64,000 bases of DNA from Pandoraea terrae (GCF_902459695.1 NZ_CABPRZ010000017.1:62001-126000), one strand, 5' to 3'; counted from the first letter of the stretch, positions 49,596 to 59,247 are shown. The notes: generated from the letters alone by a model not told the origin. Numbers and translations: made by a program.

Positions 49596-50792
49596 ATGAT
49601 GACCGGAACGAAAACCATGCGGCATAAAGCGACGGCGGCACTGGGGGCCATGGCGTTTGCCGCGGCAGCGCTATTTGCGGGCAACGCGCAGGCGCAGGTG
49701 AAAATCGGCTTCATCGGCACGTTGTCCGGTCCCGGCGGCGCGTTGGGTCAGGATCAGTACGACGCGTTCATGCTGGCGGTCGAGCAGAAGGGCGGCAAGC
49801 TTGGCGGTGTGCCCGTCCAGATCATCAAGGAAGACGACCAGCTCAAACCCGACGTCGGCGTGCAGGCTGCGCAGAAGCTTGTCGAGCGCGACAAGGTCTC
49901 GCTGATCACCGGCGTCACCTTCTCGAACGTCATGATGGCGATCCACAAACCGGTGACATCCGCGGGCGTGGTCATGGTCGGCTCGAATGCAGGCCCGACG
50001 CCGATCGCCGGCGCGCAATGCTCGCCGAACTTCTTCTCGACCTCGTGGGACAACGACGAACTTCACGAAGCCGGCGGCCAGCTCTCGACCGATCTCGGCT
50101 ATAAGAAAATGTACGTGATGGCGCCGAACTATCAGGCCGGCCGCGATGCCGTGAACGGCTTCAAGCGCGACTACCGGGGCCAGATCGTCGACGAGGTCTA
50201 CACGCAGGTCAACCAGCCCGACTATTCCGCCGAAATCGCACAACTGCAAGCCGCCAAGCCGGATGCCGTCTATGTCTTCTACCCGGGCGGCATGGGCGTG
50301 AACTTCGTCAAGCAATACCGTCAAGCCGGCCTGCTCGGCAAGATTCCACTGATTTCCGTGTCGACGATCGACGGCTCGACGCTGCCGGCGCTCAAGGAGC
50401 TTGCTGTCGGTGCGATCACTTCCGCGCCCTACTCCCCCGACCTGGACAACGCCGAGAACAAGCAGTTCGTCACGGCCTTCCAGAAGAAGTACAACCGCCT
50501 GCCCTCGATGTACGCGGCGCAGTCGTATGACGCGGCAAACTTGATCGACTCGGCGCTGACCAAGACGAAAGGCAATGTGACGGACAAGGAAGCCCTGAGG
50601 GCGGCGCTCAAGCGCGCCGACTTCAAGTCGGTGCGCGGTGCGTTCAAGTTCGGCAGCAATCAGTTCCCGATCGCGCAGTTCTATCGTGTGGACGTGGTCA
50701 AGGATACCGCCGGCGCGGCCTTCGCAACCAAGGGCATGATCGTCATCAAGCAACGCAACGATCTCGCCGCACAGTGCAAGATGAAATCGTGA
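49596..50792 (+). CDS. Liv-type ABC transporter substrate-binding protein
   Basis: 398 residues with a signal peptide (hydrophobic 12-30, cleavage at AQA-QVKIG). Periplasmic-binding fold of the branched-chain amino acid/aromatic acid family: IGFIGTLSGPGGALGQDQYD, DQLKPDVGVQAAQKLVERD. AGGAG precedes ATG 49596. It follows the catabolic genes and precedes the formamidase-like hydrolase and permeases, so it probably binds kynurenine, anthranilate or a related aromatic rather than leucine. Confidence 0.9.
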   Translation: MMTGTKTMRHKATAALGAMAFAAAALFAGNAQAQVKIGFIGTLSGPGGALGQDQYDAFMLAVEQKGGKLGGVPVQIIKEDDQLKPDVGVQAAQKLVERDKVSLITGVTFSNVMMAIHKPVTSAGVVMVGSNAGPTPIAGAQCSPNFFSTSWDNDELHEAGGQLSTDLGYKKMYVMAPNYQAGRDAVNGFKRDYRGQIVDEVYTQVNQPDYSAEIAQLQAAKPDAVYVFYPGGMGVNFVKQYRQAGLLGKIPLISVSTIDGSTLPALKELAVGAITSAPYSPDLDNAENKQFVTAFQKKYNRLPSMYAAQSYDAANLIDSALTKTKGNVTDKEALRAALKRADFKSVRGAFKFGSNQFPIAQFYRVDVVKDTAGAAFATKGMIVIKQRNDLAAQCKMKS

Positions 50793-50815
50793 TCCAGGGC
50801 GTGACGCGAGGCCCC

Positions 50816-51712
50816 ATGAAGCTTTACCGCAATTTCGATCAGGCCGAGCTCGATGTGCAGTACAACGCACGTGCGACCACGCCCGACGTTGCGCAGATCC
50901 TGGCAAGCTATGCCGAGACCAGCGCCGCCGCGCGTGCCGCCGTGCCCTGCATCCTCGACGTGCCCTACGGCGAGCACCCCGACGAGGGGCTCGACATTTT
51001 TCCTGCATCACAGCCGGATTCGCCCGTATTCGTGTTCATCCACGGCGGCTATTGGCGCGCGCTGAACAAGCGCGACAGCTGCAACATGGCCCCCGCGTTC
51101 ACGCAGGCCGGCGCTACCGTCGTGTCCGTCAACTATTCGCTGGCCCCGGGCGCCACGCTCGATCGGATCGTCGACCAGAACCGCCGCGCGCTGGCGTGGG
51201 TGTACCGGAACATCGCGCAACACAACGGCGATCCGCGCCGCATCCATGTCTGCGGCAGTTCCGCCGGCGGGCATCTCGTCGGCATGCTCCTGTCAACGGG
51301 GTGGCATGCCGCATACCATGTGCCGGAAGACGTTGTCGCCGGCGCGGCGCCGCTCTCGGGCCTGTTCGACCTCACGCCGATTCCGCACACGCACATCAAC
51401 GCCTGGATGCATCTCAGCGCCGACGACGCGCGGCGCAACAGTCCGGCAGCGCACATGCCGTCGCGCGGGTGCCCGATCGTGGTGTCGTACGGCGAAACGG
51501 AAACGTCCGAGTTCAAGCGCCAGACGGACGACTATCTGGCCGCCTGGCGCGCGCTCGGTTTTCCGGGCGAGTACGTCGCCATGCCGGGCACCAACCATTT
51601 CGACATCGTGCTGACGCTGGCTGATCCGGCCAGTCCGCTGACCCGGGCAATTTTCCGGCAGATGGGTCTTGGCGAGATGCCGGCGGCGGCATCGCCACAG
51701 GAGGCCGTATGA
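50816..51712 (+). CDS. alpha/beta hydrolase, kynurenine formamidase-like
   Basis: 298 residues. Oxyanion motif HGGYW (in FVFIHGGYWRALNKRDS), nucleophile Ser in CGSSAGGHLVG, and a late His in GTNHFDIV. HGGYW plus GSSAGG is typical of arylformamidase (AFMID) type enzymes, which split N-formylkynurenine into kynurenine and formate. Start 50816 has GAGG in front; the open frame begins earlier but overlaps the binding-protein gene. It is encoded within the importer set and overlaps livH by 4 bases. Confidence 0.8.
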   Translation: MKLYRNFDQAELDVQYNARATTPDVAQILASYAETSAAARAAVPCILDVPYGEHPDEGLDIFPASQPDSPVFVFIHGGYWRALNKRDSCNMAPAFTQAGATVVSVNYSLAPGATLDRIVDQNRRALAWVYRNIAQHNGDPRRIHVCGSSAGGHLVGMLLSTGWHAAYHVPEDVVAGAAPLSGLFDLTPIPHTHINAWMHLSADDARRNSPAAHMPSRGCPIVVSYGETETSEFKRQTDDYLAAWRALGFPGEYVAMPGTNHFDIVLTLADPASPLTRAIFRQMGLGEMPAAASPQEAV

Positions 51713-52629
51713 GCCCCACGCTATTCATCATGCAGTGCCTGAACGGCCTGCAACTGGGGGTACTGCTGTTCCTGATGGCGGCGGGCCTCACGCTTGTGTT
51801 CGGCATCATGAATTTCGTGAATCTCGCCCACGGTTCGCTCTACATGGTGGGTGCGTTCATCGCCGCCACGATCTACAACCATACCGGGTCGTTCGCGCTT
51901 GCAGCGTTGGCGATCATCCCGGCCATGCTGCTGCTCGGGTTGATCGTCGAGTTCGTCGCGCTCAAGACACTGTATGACCGCGACCACCTCGACCAGGTGC
52001 TCGCCACCTTCGGCCTGATCCTGTTCTTCAACGAACTGGCCCGCATGATCTGGGGCCCGTCGCCGTATTACATGGAAGTGCCGGAGTGGCTCTCGGGCAC
52101 CGTCGACCTGGCCGGGATCCAGTATCCGGCGTACCGCTTCCTCATCATCGTGGTGGGCATGGCGGTGGCCGTCGGCTGCTACCTGCTGATTCACAAGACG
52201 CGCATCGGCATGCTGATCCGCGCCGGGTCCACGCACCGCGCCATGGTCGGTGCGCTAGGCGTGAACATCGTGCTGCTGAACTCGCTGCTGTTCGGCCTCG
52301 GCGCGGTTCTCGCCGGGATCGCCGGGCTGATGGCCGGGCCGATCCTGTCGGTACAACCGGGCATGGGTGAGCCGATCCTGATCCTGACCATGGTCGTGAT
52401 CGTTATCGGCGGCATCGGATCGGTACGCGGCGCGTTTCTCGCGGCCCTGATCGTCGGCGTGGTCGACACCGTCGGACGCACGCTGCTGCCGACGCTGCTG
52501 CGCGGCATGCTCGACCGCAGCACCGCCGACACGGCCGGCCCGGCGCTGGCGTCGATGCTGATCTATCTGGTCATGGCGGCCGTGCTGGCGATTCGCCCGC
52601 AAGGCCTGTTTCCGGTCAAACACGGGTGA
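51709..52629 (+). CDS. livH: Liv-type ABC transporter permease LivH
   Basis: 306 residues, about eight membrane helices. Family stretches: LFLMAAGLTLVFGIMNFVNL, GSLYMVGAFIAATI, and the GIGSVRGAFLAALIVGVVDT loop. Overlaps genes on both sides. Works with LivM and the two ATPases. Confidence 0.92.
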   Translation: MSPTLFIMQCLNGLQLGVLLFLMAAGLTLVFGIMNFVNLAHGSLYMVGAFIAATIYNHTGSFALAALAIIPAMLLLGLIVEFVALKTLYDRDHLDQVLATFGLILFFNELARMIWGPSPYYMEVPEWLSGTVDLAGIQYPAYRFLIIVVGMAVAVGCYLLIHKTRIGMLIRAGSTHRAMVGALGVNIVLLNSLLFGLGAVLAGIAGLMAGPILSVQPGMGEPILILTMVVIVIGGIGSVRGAFLAALIVGVVDTVGRTLLPTLLRGMLDRSTADTAGPALASMLIYLVMAAVLAIRPQGLFPVKHG

Positions 52630-53612
52630 TGACGGACATGAAGCTTTCCCTGCGTACCGCCGTGCCCGCCCTGTTGCTCGCGGCATTGGCACTCGTTCCG
52701 GTCTACGCCCTGCTGGCGCAGCAACCGTTCTACCTCACGCTGTTCGGCCGCATTGTCATCTTCGCCATTGCGGCCGTCTCGCTCGATCTGCTTATCGGCT
52801 ATGGCGGCATGGTCAGCTTCGGCCATGCGCTGTTCCTCGGTCTGGGCGCCTACGTCGTGGGCATCATGGGCTATCACGGCATCGACAACGGCTTCGCCCA
52901 TCTGGGTGTGACGTTGGCGCTTTGCGCGGTCGTCGGCGCCATCACCGGCCTGATTTCGCTGCGCACGTCGGGCATCGCGTTCATCATGATCACGCTGGCT
53001 TTTGCGCAGATGTTCTACTTCCTCGCCGTGAGCCTGAAGCAATACGGCGGCGACGACGGCCTGTCCATCGCCTCGGGCAGCCGTTTCGGCAGCGTGACGC
53101 TCGACAACCCCAACGTGCTGTACTACGCGGCCTTCCTGGTGCTCTGCCTGTGCCTGTGGGCCGGCAGCCGGCTGGTCAAGGCCCGCTTCGGCATGGTCGT
53201 GCGCGGCAGCCGCCAGAATGACCGCCGCATGCGCGCGCTCGGTTTTGCGACGCTGCGCTACAAGCTCGTCGCCTACATCATCAGCGCAATGGTCTGCGGC
53301 GTGGCCGGCATGTTGTACGCCAACCTGACGCACTTCACGTCACCGGCGTACATGGCATGGACGGCCTCGGGCGACCTGATCGTCATGGTCGTGCTGGGCG
53401 GCTTCGGCTCGCTGGTCGGACCGGTGATCGGTAGCACAGCCATGTTGCTGATCGAGGAGCTCCTGAAGGGCTACACGGAACATTGGATGATCATTTTCGG
53501 ACCGCTGATCGTGATGGCCGTGCTGCTGTCGCGCCGTGGCCTGTACGGACTGCTCGGCGATCTGGAGGTCCGGCTCGCGCGCCGCGCGCACCCGGTGGAG
53601 GGCAAGGCATGA
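52629..53612 (+). CDS. livM: Liv-type ABC transporter permease LivM
   Basis: 327 residues, about nine membrane helices. LLIGYGGMVSFGHALFLGLG and GGFGSLVGPVIGSTAMLLIE are characteristic of LivM. ATG at 52629 shares one base with the livH stop (TGATG); 52638 is a possible alternative. Confidence 0.92.
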   Translation: MTDMKLSLRTAVPALLLAALALVPVYALLAQQPFYLTLFGRIVIFAIAAVSLDLLIGYGGMVSFGHALFLGLGAYVVGIMGYHGIDNGFAHLGVTLALCAVVGAITGLISLRTSGIAFIMITLAFAQMFYFLAVSLKQYGGDDGLSIASGSRFGSVTLDNPNVLYYAAFLVLCLCLWAGSRLVKARFGMVVRGSRQNDRRMRALGFATLRYKLVAYIISAMVCGVAGMLYANLTHFTSPAYMAWTASGDLIVMVVLGGFGSLVGPVIGSTAMLLIEELLKGYTEHWMIIFGPLIVMAVLLSRRGLYGLLGDLEVRLARRAHPVEGKA

Positions 53613-54379
53613 ACTTGTTGCGCGTGAACCAGCTGGTCAAACGGTACGGCGGCCTGCTCGCCACCGATCATTTCTGCCTCGACGTGGCGCCCGGCGAGCT
53701 GCACGCCATCATCGGCCCGAACGGCGCCGGCAAAAGCACGCTGATCGGGCAGCTCGCCGGCGAGCTGAAGCCCGACGAAGGCACGATTCATTTCGATGGC
53801 CGGGACATTACGTCCGTGCCGATCGAACCACGCGCGCGTGCCGGATTGGCGCGTTCGTACCAGATCACGTCCGTCTTTCGGGAGTTCACGGCGCTGGAGA
53901 ACGTGGTGCTCGCGGTCCAGGCGCTGCAGGGCCACAGTTTCGGCTTCTGGCGTGCGACGGCGAGCGATGCGTCGCTGATCGAACCGGCCCGCGAAGTGCT
54001 TGCGCGCGTCGGTCTCGCCGGCCGCATGCACGTACCGGCGGCGGTGATGGCGCATGGCGAACACCGGCAGCTGGAACTGGCAATGGCGCTCGCGGGCAAG
54101 CCGAAGCTGCTGTTGCTCGACGAGCCGATGGCCGGCATGAGCCAGGCCGAGTCGGAACAGATGACGCATCTGCTGGCCGAGTTGAAAGGCCAGTACGCGA
54201 TGGTGCTCGTCGAACACGATATGGACGCCGTGTTTGCACTGGCCGACCGCATCACGGTGCTGGTCTACGGCCGCGCGATTGCGTGCGGCACTGCCGATGC
54301 GATCCGCGCCAATGCCGACGTGCGCGACGCCTATCTGGGCGACGAGACCCGCAACGAAATGACCGGAGCCATGGCATGA
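53609..54379 (+). CDS. livG: Liv-type ABC transporter ATPase LivG
   Basis: 256 residues. Walker A GPNGAGKST, HGEHRQLELAMALAGKPK in place of the canonical signature, Walker B LLLDEPMAGMS, switch VEHDMDAVF, and the C-terminal AYLGDE typical of LivG. Overlaps livM and livF by 4 bases each. Confidence 0.92.
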   Translation: MNLLRVNQLVKRYGGLLATDHFCLDVAPGELHAIIGPNGAGKSTLIGQLAGELKPDEGTIHFDGRDITSVPIEPRARAGLARSYQITSVFREFTALENVVLAVQALQGHSFGFWRATASDASLIEPAREVLARVGLAGRMHVPAAVMAHGEHRQLELAMALAGKPKLLLLDEPMAGMSQAESEQMTHLLAELKGQYAMVLVEHDMDAVFALADRITVLVYGRAIACGTADAIRANADVRDAYLGDETRNEMTGAMA

Positions 54380-55086
54380 ACCCCCTGCTGTCCCTGTCCG
54401 GCGTGGAGTCGTTCTACGGAGCGAGCCAGGCGCTGTTCGGCATGACGCTCGACATCGAGCGTGGCGCGTTCGTCACGCTGCTCGGCCGCAATGGCATGGG
54501 CAAGTCGACGACCGTCAAATCGATCACCGGGTTGATGCGCCCTGCCCGGGGCGAGATCCTGTTCGAAGGCCAGCCGGTGCACGCGCTGCCATCGCACCGC
54601 ATCGCCCGCGCCGGGCTTGGCCTCGTGCCCGAAGGCCGGCAGGTGTTTCCCACGCTGACCGTGCGGGAGAACCTCGTCGCGACGGCCGGCAACCGGCACG
54701 GGGCGAGCGATCCCTGGACGCTGCAGCGCATTTATGCGCTGTTCCCGCGCCTGCAGGAACGTGAAAAGCATCTCGCGAGCCATTTGTCGGGCGGCGAGCA
54801 GCAAATGCTCGCGGTCGGCCGTGCGCTGATGACGAATCCGAAGCTCCTGATTCTCGATGAAGCGACGGAGGGCCTGGCGCCACTGATTCGCGGCGAGATC
54901 TGGAATTGCCTGAAGCAGCTCAAGGCAAGCGGGCTGTCCATCCTGTGCATCGACAAAAACCTCGCGCCGATGCTGGCGCTTGGCGATCGTCATTACGTCG
55001 TCGACAAGGGGCGCGTGGCGTGGCAAGGCGATTCGGCGGCGTTGCGCCGGGACATGGGGTCGCTGCAGGCATACCTCGGCGTTTGA
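54376..55086 (+). CDS. livF: Liv-type ABC transporter ATPase LivF
   Basis: 236 residues. Walker A GRNGMGKST, signature LSGGEQQMLAVGRAL, Walker B LILDEATEGLAP, C-terminal AYLGV typical of LivF. Last gene of the catabolic/transport run. Confidence 0.92.
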   Translation: MNPLLSLSGVESFYGASQALFGMTLDIERGAFVTLLGRNGMGKSTTVKSITGLMRPARGEILFEGQPVHALPSHRIARAGLGLVPEGRQVFPTLTVRENLVATAGNRHGASDPWTLQRIYALFPRLQEREKHLASHLSGGEQQMLAVGRALMTNPKLLILDEATEGLAPLIRGEIWNCLKQLKASGLSILCIDKNLAPMLALGDRHYVVDKGRVAWQGDSAALRRDMGSLQAYLGV

Positions 55087-55194
55087 GCGGACGCCGCCAG
55101 CCTGGCGGCAATCCATACTTCTCGCCCGAAAACAAAAGCCGTGTGCACCGGGGCGTGGTCGAATTCGCCCATTCGCTCGCCCTTGCCACCCCGC

Positions 55195-55539
55195 ATGGAT
55201 CCTGCATTCCGCAAGCCGCCGGCGGCGCCCGGCCCCTTCCCTATCCCTGCCCCGGCGCCGGCGCCGGCGCCGAACGCGCGCGGCGGCGCTGGCGCTGTCA
55301 CGCTGCGCACCGTCACCCTCAGGCCTGATCCGATGCCCGAGATGGCCGCCGGCGACCTGATCGCCTTGCGCAAACGCCTCGGCATGTCGCGCGTGGTTTT
55401 CGCACACTTTCTGCGCACGAATCCGCGTACGCTCGAAAACTGGGAGCAAGGCCGCGCGCAGCCGAATACACAGGCCGTCCTGCTGCTGCGAATGGTCGAG
55501 CTTTACCCTGACACCATCACGCGTCTGGGGACGCTGTAG
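55195..55539 (+). CDS. short XRE-type HTH protein with Pro/Ala-rich N-terminus
   Basis: 114 residues from ATG 55195. Residues about 65-100 form a helix-turn-helix (GDLIALRKRLGMSRVVFAHF, LRTNPRTLENWEQGRAQPN) like HigA/antitoxin-type regulators; the first 45 residues are low-complexity (PFPIPAPAPAPAPN). A shorter protein from ATG 55333 is possible and would hold just the HTH. No toxin gene is adjacent. Its end overlaps the convergent LysR gene by 23 bases. It could be a remnant of a toxin-antitoxin pair. Confidence 0.6.
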   Translation: MDPAFRKPPAAPGPFPIPAPAPAPAPNARGGAGAVTLRTVTLRPDPMPEMAAGDLIALRKRLGMSRVVFAHFLRTNPRTLENWEQGRAQPNTQAVLLLRMVELYPDTITRLGTL

Positions 55540-56491
55540 CGAGCGCCTCGCTCGCTTCGCGCAAACATTCGATGAACAATGCGCACGCCGGACTCGGCTG
55601 CTTGTCGGCGCGCACCGAGTAGCCGACATCGCCGAAACTCCCCGGCGGCGTATCCATCAACACGCACAGCAGTCCGGCCTCCACGAACGGCATGGCTGCG
55701 GCACGCGGCATCAGCGACACGCGCGGCGTGCGCACCATTACACCGATATTGGTCAGGATCGACAGCGATTCGACGACGTCGTCCGGCAGCGGTAATCCCG
55801 CCTCGTGAAACAGGCGCTCTGCGGCCAGCCGCGATGGCGACTCCGGCACGGGCAGTATCCAGGGGCCGCCGCGCAAATCGTCCAGCCGCAGCGCCTGTGC
55901 CCGGCCGTTCCAATGCCGCGTGCCGCCCACTACGCACAGCGATTCGTTGAACAGCACCTGATGCGACAGCGGGAAGGCATTGGCCAACGGCAAAGCCTGC
56001 TCCGGCAGCCGGCCGACAACGATGTCGAGATCGCCGCTGGCCAGCGCCGGGAAGAGCTGCGCCGTGGTCGCCTCGCGCACGGTCACACGCACGCCGGGCG
56101 CACGCGCCTTGAGGGCGGCAATCGTGCGCGGCAACAGTTCGGCGGACGCCACGATCAACGTGCCGACGATCAGGTGCCCGCTGGTGCCGTCGTGAAACGC
56201 GTTGACCTCGTCCGTCAGGTAGCGCAGTTCCGCCATCAGCGACTTGACGCGTGCGCCCAGCAGCAGGCCCAGCTCGGTGGGCCGCACGCCGCGGTTGCTG
56301 CGCGCGAACAACGGGCCGTCGAAGCAGGCCTCGAGTTCGTGAATGATCTTGCTGACGGCCGGCTGCGTGAGACCGGTTTCGTTGGCCGCGCGCACGAGCG
56401 AACCCGTTTCCAGCACGCGATCGAAAACCAGCAGTTGATGAAACTTGAGCTTGCGGCCGAGTGACAACTGTGTCCAGTTGGGCGTACGCAT
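55517..56491 (-). CDS. LysR-family transcriptional regulator
   Basis: 324 residues. HTH: GRKLKFHQLLVFDRVLETGS, then LTQPAVSKIIHELEACF; co-inducer domain follows. It resembles regulators of aromatic catabolism (GbpR/PcaQ branch). Start 56491 (RTPNWTQLSLG) avoids overlap with the TetR gene, whose stop is 7 bases upstream. A candidate regulator of the 3-hydroxyanthranilate/transport genes. Confidence 0.88.
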   Translation of the reverse strand: MRTPNWTQLSLGRKLKFHQLLVFDRVLETGSLVRAANETGLTQPAVSKIIHELEACFDGPLFARSNRGVRPTELGLLLGARVKSLMAELRYLTDEVNAFHDGTSGHLIVGTLIVASAELLPRTIAALKARAPGVRVTVREATTAQLFPALASGDLDIVVGRLPEQALPLANAFPLSHQVLFNESLCVVGGTRHWNGRAQALRLDDLRGGPWILPVPESPSRLAAERLFHEAGLPLPDDVVESLSILTNIGVMVRTPRVSLMPRAAAMPFVEAGLLCVLMDTPPGSFGDVGYSVRADKQPSPACALFIECLREASEALATASPDA

Positions 56492-56498
56492 CGGCCGC

Positions 56499-57083
56499 TC
56501 AGGCGGGCTCGTTGACAAGGAACGCGGCGACGTATTCCTCGATCATCGCCACGTCCGGCAGGGTCGCCGGATTGACGTGATGATTGACGAGGCAGCCGTC
56601 GAATGTCAGCACCAGCATATCGACAAGACGCGCACGTCGCACCGCATCGCGCGCGAGCGTCGGGCCGCATGCCGCGAGCATGCCCGACAGGCGCTGGCGA
56701 AACCAGTTCAGCAGTGCGGGGTCGTACGGATCGCCGGGCCCGACCGTCGCCAAGGCCTGGATGAGATTGTGCGAAAAGCCGTTGTCAAGCGCGGGCGTGT
56801 CGACGAGCAGCCCGTTAAGCAGCGCGCGCAACCGTCCGCGCGCACCGTCGGCCGCCAGCACCTCGGCCTCGACCGTGCCGATGCGGTCCTTGAACCAGCG
56901 CTCGTAGACGCTGAAGAACACCTGGAGTTTGGCCGCGAAATAGCTGTAGATATTGGCGTGGGAAATGCCGGCGCGCTTGGCGATCTGCACCATCGTGGTG
57001 TCGACGTAGCCCTTTTCCTTGAACAGCGCTTGCGAGGCCTCAAGGATGGCGAGGCGAATGTCTTCTTTTTTAACTTGAGGCAT
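56499..57083 (-). CDS. TetR-family transcriptional regulator
   Basis: 194 residues. N-terminal HTH (DIRLAILEASQALFKEKGYV, TTMVQIAKRAGISHANIYSY) and a helical ligand domain. ATG 57083 gives the standard start. Directly followed by the LysR gene in one transcript, an unusual double-regulator pair. Confidence 0.88.
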   Translation of the reverse strand: MPQVKKEDIRLAILEASQALFKEKGYVDTTMVQIAKRAGISHANIYSYFAAKLQVFFSVYERWFKDRIGTVEAEVLAADGARGRLRALLNGLLVDTPALDNGFSHNLIQALATVGPGDPYDPALLNWFRQRLSGMLAACGPTLARDAVRRARLVDMLVLTFDGCLVNHHVNPATLPDVAMIEEYVAAFLVNEPA

Positions 57084-57526
57084 GTGTGGCCGGCGCGAGC
57101 CGCGCAACGAGACTTCGAATGGCGTAGCCGACGATCAAGCATGTGCCGGCGGCCACAGTATGCCAGCGCCTGCGCGGCTTGCGGCGATTTTTACACCCGA
57201 AACGCCCCCCGGATTTTCCCGATGAGGGCGACCCCCGATAAGCGCGGACGCACGTTGCCGACCCCGCTGGGTCCTCTGCCACGCCCCCCGATTTTTCGCG
57301 CATTCATCGCGCATTCTTCACGCGCTGGCCGCCATGCATTGCCGCGCCGGATCGTCCGCGCCTGGCACCGCGGCAGTGCACAGAAGGAGGCAAGGCACGA
57401 TACAAAATCTTACAAGTTGGGCTGATCCATCTGGAAAACGAGGCGTCCAATTTTTGTGACGACTTTCGACGGGCCCTTCGCCCACCGCATGGCGGATTTC
57501 GAAGTCCACTGATGGAGGAATGCTTC
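57084..57526. other. intergenic region, TetR to glycine-zipper lipoprotein
   Basis: About 440 bases with no credible coding sequence. Contains two direct copies of TCGCGCATTC (57296-57305 and 57307-57316), 11 bases apart, the period of one helical turn, possibly tandem binding sites. A GGAGG (57514-57518) ends it. Confidence 0.4.
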
Positions 57527-57805
57527 ATGAATACGATGAAACGAACCCTTCCTCGGGTAACCGGCAAATGGTTGGCCGCCGCTGCATTGACGGTGACGCT
57601 CGCTGGCGGATTGTCAGCATGCGCGCCGATGACACCACGTGCGACGCGTAATACGGCCATCGGTGCCGGCGTTGGCGCGGTCGGCGGCGCCTTGATCTCC
57701 GGCGGCGACGTCGGCACGACGGTCGGTGGCGCCGTGATCGGCGGTGTCATCGGGAATGTGATCACGGACGACCGCCACCCGTCGCACCGACGCGGTGGTA
57801 ATTAG
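57527..57805 (+). CDS. glycine-zipper lipoprotein (OsmB-like)
   Basis: 92 residues. Signal peptide ending in the lipobox LSACAP, so an acylated Cys about residue 32. The mature part is a glycine-zipper repeat (GAGVGAVGGALISGG, VGGAVIGGVIGNVI), as in OsmB/SlyB-like outer-membrane lipoproteins that form membrane-spanning helical hairpins. ATG 57527 has GGAGG at good distance; an upstream ATG at 57512 overlaps that site. Confidence 0.8.
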   Translation: MNTMKRTLPRVTGKWLAAAALTVTLAGGLSACAPMTPRATRNTAIGAGVGAVGGALISGGDVGTTVGGAVIGGVIGNVITDDRHPSHRRGGN

Positions 57806-57870
57806 GCGATGTCCCCGCAATATCCGGACAGCCTGCACAGCGGCACGCCAAAGCGTGCCGCTTGCCCGCA

Positions 57871-59247
57871 TCAGATCGTGTGCTTGAAGAACTGGGCGAT
57901 GATGGCAGCGCCCAGGAAGGTGCCGGCGTTCGCGAGGAACGACACCACGACGATGCGCCAGCCGAGACGGCGGAAAGCGGGCACATCCTTGGCAACCGAC
58001 AGGCCGGCATAGGTCAGCATCGGCGTGACGAGCGCGAGGAAGTTGATCTTGCCCGTGAGACTTTCGACAAGCGGCGCCACCGGGCTGATCGGCGAGGTCA
58101 GGCCCATCGCCACCAGCGAGACCCAGCACACCGCCGGCACCTTGCGGGCCGTCGCAAAATACACCACCTCCCCGACGACCACCGCGCCGATGATCACCAG
58201 CATGCCCGGGACGCCATCGAGCAACGGCGTCTTGAACGCCATGGTGTTGCCCACCAGCGCCAGCGCGCCCGAGAACACCCAGGCAAACAGGCGCTGCCCG
58301 ACGTGCAGATCGTGTGATGCGTGTGCCTGGCTCGCCTGCTCCAGATTCCTGGCGGCTTCAGCATCGGCAATCGCGGCAGCTTCCGCGTTGGCGCGGCCGC
58401 GCTTCGACATGCGGCCCAGCACCGGCTCCATGACGCGGTATCCCCATACCGCCAGCGGCAGCGAAATGAAGAGCGTGAAGTAGGTACCGATCGTGGTCGT
58501 GATCAGGTTCGAGGCCGCCGCGAACGTCGCCACATCCTTCGCGACCTCCGGCGTTTGCTGCGCGGCAATCGCGCCGGCAGCGGCTGCCATCATGCTGCCC
58601 GACCCAACCCCCGCGCCCATCGCCAACGCCAGCGGATCAAACAGTTTCAAGCTCGCCACGAAACCGGCAAACAGCGCAATGAACACCGCGCCGAAAATCG
58701 TGCCCGTCAGATATTCGGCCAGTACGCCCCGGCCTTCCGGCGATTCGAAACCATATTTCTCGCCGATGATCGCAAGACTCGGCTCACGGCCCACCGAGAA
58801 GGTGGCGCCCACCGCCTCACGCTTGATGCCGAGCATCAGCGCAAGCGGCAGGCCGAGCAGGATCGTGCCCACAAAGTGGCCGAACTCCTGGAACACGAGC
58901 GCCCAGCCCGCCGCGGCAAGCTTTGGCAGCGAACCGCCGACCAGCAGACCGAGCTTGGCGACAAACAGCAGCAAGGCCGGTTGCAGAATCGCCGCGGCCT
59001 TGTGCTGCATCGACAGATCGATCTGCGCGAATCGCGGCAAACGCGTCTCGGACAGGCCCAAGGCCGCGCCGAGCAGCAACGCCCACACCATCGGCAGCAG
59101 TACGATCTTGCCCGGCCCCGCCTTGATGCTGATCGCGCCGATCAACTCGGCCACGACCAGAATGACGATCGCCCATACGTATAGACGCATGCCGTCGCCG
59201 AACGCGCCCTTCTGCGGCTGAGCCGCCTTGCCTTGTATCACTGCCAT
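57871..59247 (-). CDS. DUF3100 family membrane protein
   Basis: 458 residues with about 11-12 hydrophobic segments (AELIGAISIKAGPGKIVLL, HFVGTILLGLPLALMLGIKR, FSVGREPSLAIIGEKYGF). The sequence is typical of DUF3100, a family of probable transporters without known substrate. ATG 59247 is preferred (GGAGA 6 bases ahead); 59259 is also in frame. Last of three same-strand genes with the aldehyde dehydrogenase and the 3-hydroxyisobutyrate-dehydrogenase-like gene, suggesting it moves their substrate or product. Confidence 0.85.
   Translation of the reverse strand: MAVIQGKAAQPQKGAFGDGMRLYVWAIVILVVAELIGAISIKAGPGKIVLLPMVWALLLGAALGLSETRLPRFAQIDLSMQHKAAAILQPALLLFVAKLGLLVGGSLPKLAAAGWALVFQEFGHFVGTILLGLPLALMLGIKREAVGATFSVGREPSLAIIGEKYGFESPEGRGVLAEYLTGTIFGAVFIALFAGFVASLKLFDPLALAMGAGVGSGSMMAAAAGAIAAQQTPEVAKDVATFAAASNLITTTIGTYFTLFISLPLAVWGYRVMEPVLGRMSKRGRANAEAAAIADAEAARNLEQASQAHASHDLHVGQRLFAWVFSGALALVGNTMAFKTPLLDGVPGMLVIIGAVVVGEVVYFATARKVPAVCWVSLVAMGLTSPISPVAPLVESLTGKINFLALVTPMLTYAGLSVAKDVPAFRRLGWRIVVVSFLANAGTFLGAAIIAQFFKHTI

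Noticed and set aside
55240-55290. GCCGGC-type short repeats as a possible CRISPR or satellite
   Set aside because: The repeat is a few units of a 6-base motif inside a coding frame; no spacers or longer repeat units.
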